Assembly: GCA_002683395.1 (NCBI GenBank) | Contig: NYTG01000067.1 | Coordinates: 1-5,483 of the forward strand | From: Halieaceae bacterium | Lineage (GTDB): Bacteria; Pseudomonadota; Gammaproteobacteria; Pseudomonadales; Halieaceae | Reading direction: 5' to 3' | Length of the DNA: 5,483 nucleotides | In this document: positions 4,846-5,483 of the stretch, piece after piece | Numbering within the stretch: position 1 is the stretch's first letter | Layout of the letters: each line of letters starts with the position of its first letter | The notes under the pieces: model-generated | Databases searched by the model: none | The model's input: only the letters and a program-made list of their open reading frames with translations | Told to the model about the DNA's origin: nothing | Made by a program: the position numbers and the translations under genes

Positions 4846-5483
4846 TCAGGGGCTCGTGCCAAAGGTCACCGAAACCGTGGCAGACACTGAAAGTAGCCCG
4901 GGCTCATAGCGAGGGGCCATCTCTGCCGACAGGGCAGCCGGTGTTGCCCGATTTATTGCGCGCAAGGCCGGCGGTGGCCGGGAGCCGGTGCTGATGGTAT
5001 CAGGGGCTCCAAGGGTGAGTCCGGCGGCGTCTGCCAAGGCGTTTGCGTCTGACCTCGCCTTGGCATAAGCGAGCGCGAGTGCTTGGCCCCTGGCGGTATC
5101 AACCTGTGAGCTACCGTAAACAGGCGTGTCGACCCGGGTGGCGCCTCGCTCTGCCAATGACTGCAGCGTCTCACCCAACGCTTCGAGCGCCAGCAGCCGA
5201 AAATCGAGCTCCCGAGTGGCTTCATAGCCCTGAAATTCCTGAGCTTCTGTTCGCGGGTTCCATCGATACCGGGGCTGTATGCGCAGCTGGCCCGCCTCGA
5301 GTGTATCCGCATCGATCGGCAGATCTTCAAGACCCTCGAACAGGCTCGTCATCGCCCTATCCACGGCCGCCTGTGCCGCTGCAGCGGTGTTGGCAGTGTG
5401 GCTAACTGATGCGCTGAGCGAGGCATACTCAGGGTCGATTTCGACCGTGCCTCTGCCCTCTACCGAGAGGGTCTGAGCGCTGG
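4846..5483 (-). CDS. SIMPL (DUF541) domain protein, 5'-truncated by the window edge
   Basis: The frame is open to the right edge, giving 211 visible residues. Before the internal GTG at 5364 it already reads like a SIMPL domain (SAQTLSVEGRGTVEIDPEYA, with VSHTANTAAAAQAAV further on), so that GTG is not the start. SIMPL proteins such as E. coli YggE are usually exported to the periplasm or outer membrane, with a loose link to oxidative-stress protection and no defined reaction. Family landmarks in fragment numbering are RIQPRYRWNP (67-76), FQGYEATRELDF (83-94), the helix ARGQALALAYAKARSDANAL (130-149), AAGLTLGAP (152-160), and a closing beta-strand LLSVSATVSVTF. The visible N-terminus is about where the mature protein would begin, so a signal peptide probably lies just outside the window. 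It points the same way as yccA but is 163 bp upstream of it, with a separate yccA promoter in between. Confidence 0.9.
   Translation of the reverse strand, partial: SAQTLSVEGRGTVEIDPEYASLSASVSHTANTAAAAQAAVDRAMTSLFEGLEDLPIDADTLEAGQLRIQPRYRWNPRTEAQEFQGYEATRELDFRLLALEALGETLQSLAERGATRVDTPVYGSSQVDTARGQALALAYAKARSDANALADAAGLTLGAPDTISTGSRPPPALRAINRATPAALSAEMAPRYEPGLLSVSATVSVTFGTSP

Noticed and set aside
5362..5364. GTG as the start of the SIMPL gene
   Set aside because: The same frame continues to the window edge and encodes the conserved N-terminal strand and helix of the SIMPL domain, so the start is outside the window.
4953..5405. Minus- and plus-strand open frames of 120-125 codons within the SIMPL region
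   Set aside because: They lie in other frames of a clear SIMPL domain and read as arginine- and proline-rich shadow sequence.

Overview
The window looks like ordinary chromosomal DNA from a gammaproteobacterium of moderate GC content. The main reason is a TusD-TusC-TusB trio with TusE, next to a YccA-type Bax-inhibitor-1 gene and a TrmA of almost exactly Escherichia coli length. These are mostly gammaproteobacterial genes, and yccA and tusE are also neighbours in E. coli. A marine lineage such as Cellvibrionales/Halieaceae would fit the overall style, but that is only a guess. I see no mobile element, CRISPR array, tRNA, rRNA or sign of recent transfer.

Layout from left to right. (1) Bases 1-672, plus strand: the 3' part of an alpha/beta hydrolase gene whose start lies outside the window. 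(2) Bases 702-3941, minus strand: a compact seven-gene run, in transcription order tusD, tusC, tusB, tusE, trmA, a pterin-4a-carbinolamine dehydratase gene and a DUF1993 gene. Neighbouring genes overlap by up to 8 nt or are separated by at most 18 nt, so they are almost certainly one operon. (3) A strong rho-independent terminator at about 3951-3980, ending the next gene. (4) Bases 3999-4682, minus strand: a seven-helix YccA/Bax-inhibitor-1 membrane protein with its own likely promoter and Shine-Dalgarno (SD) site in the 163-bp gap behind it. (5) Bases 4846-5483, minus strand: a SIMPL (DUF541) domain protein, open at the right window edge.

The operon is mainly about tRNA modification. TusBCD and TusE relay persulfide sulfur towards MnmA for 2-thiouridine at wobble position 34, and TrmA makes 5-methyluridine at position 54. 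The pterin dehydratase and the DUF1993 protein follow as apparent passengers; no pterin-dependent hydroxylase is present in the window.

Several starts need care. tusC has no ATG and most likely begins at a TTG (3625) overlapping the end of tusD. tusE most likely begins at 3000 rather than 3051, which gives 109 residues, the E. coli length. trmA and the DUF1993 gene use GTG. The most notable points are the very short space between the yccA terminator and the tusD start (no room for a normal promoter and leader) and an unusually short TusD. I found no convincing previously undescribed system.
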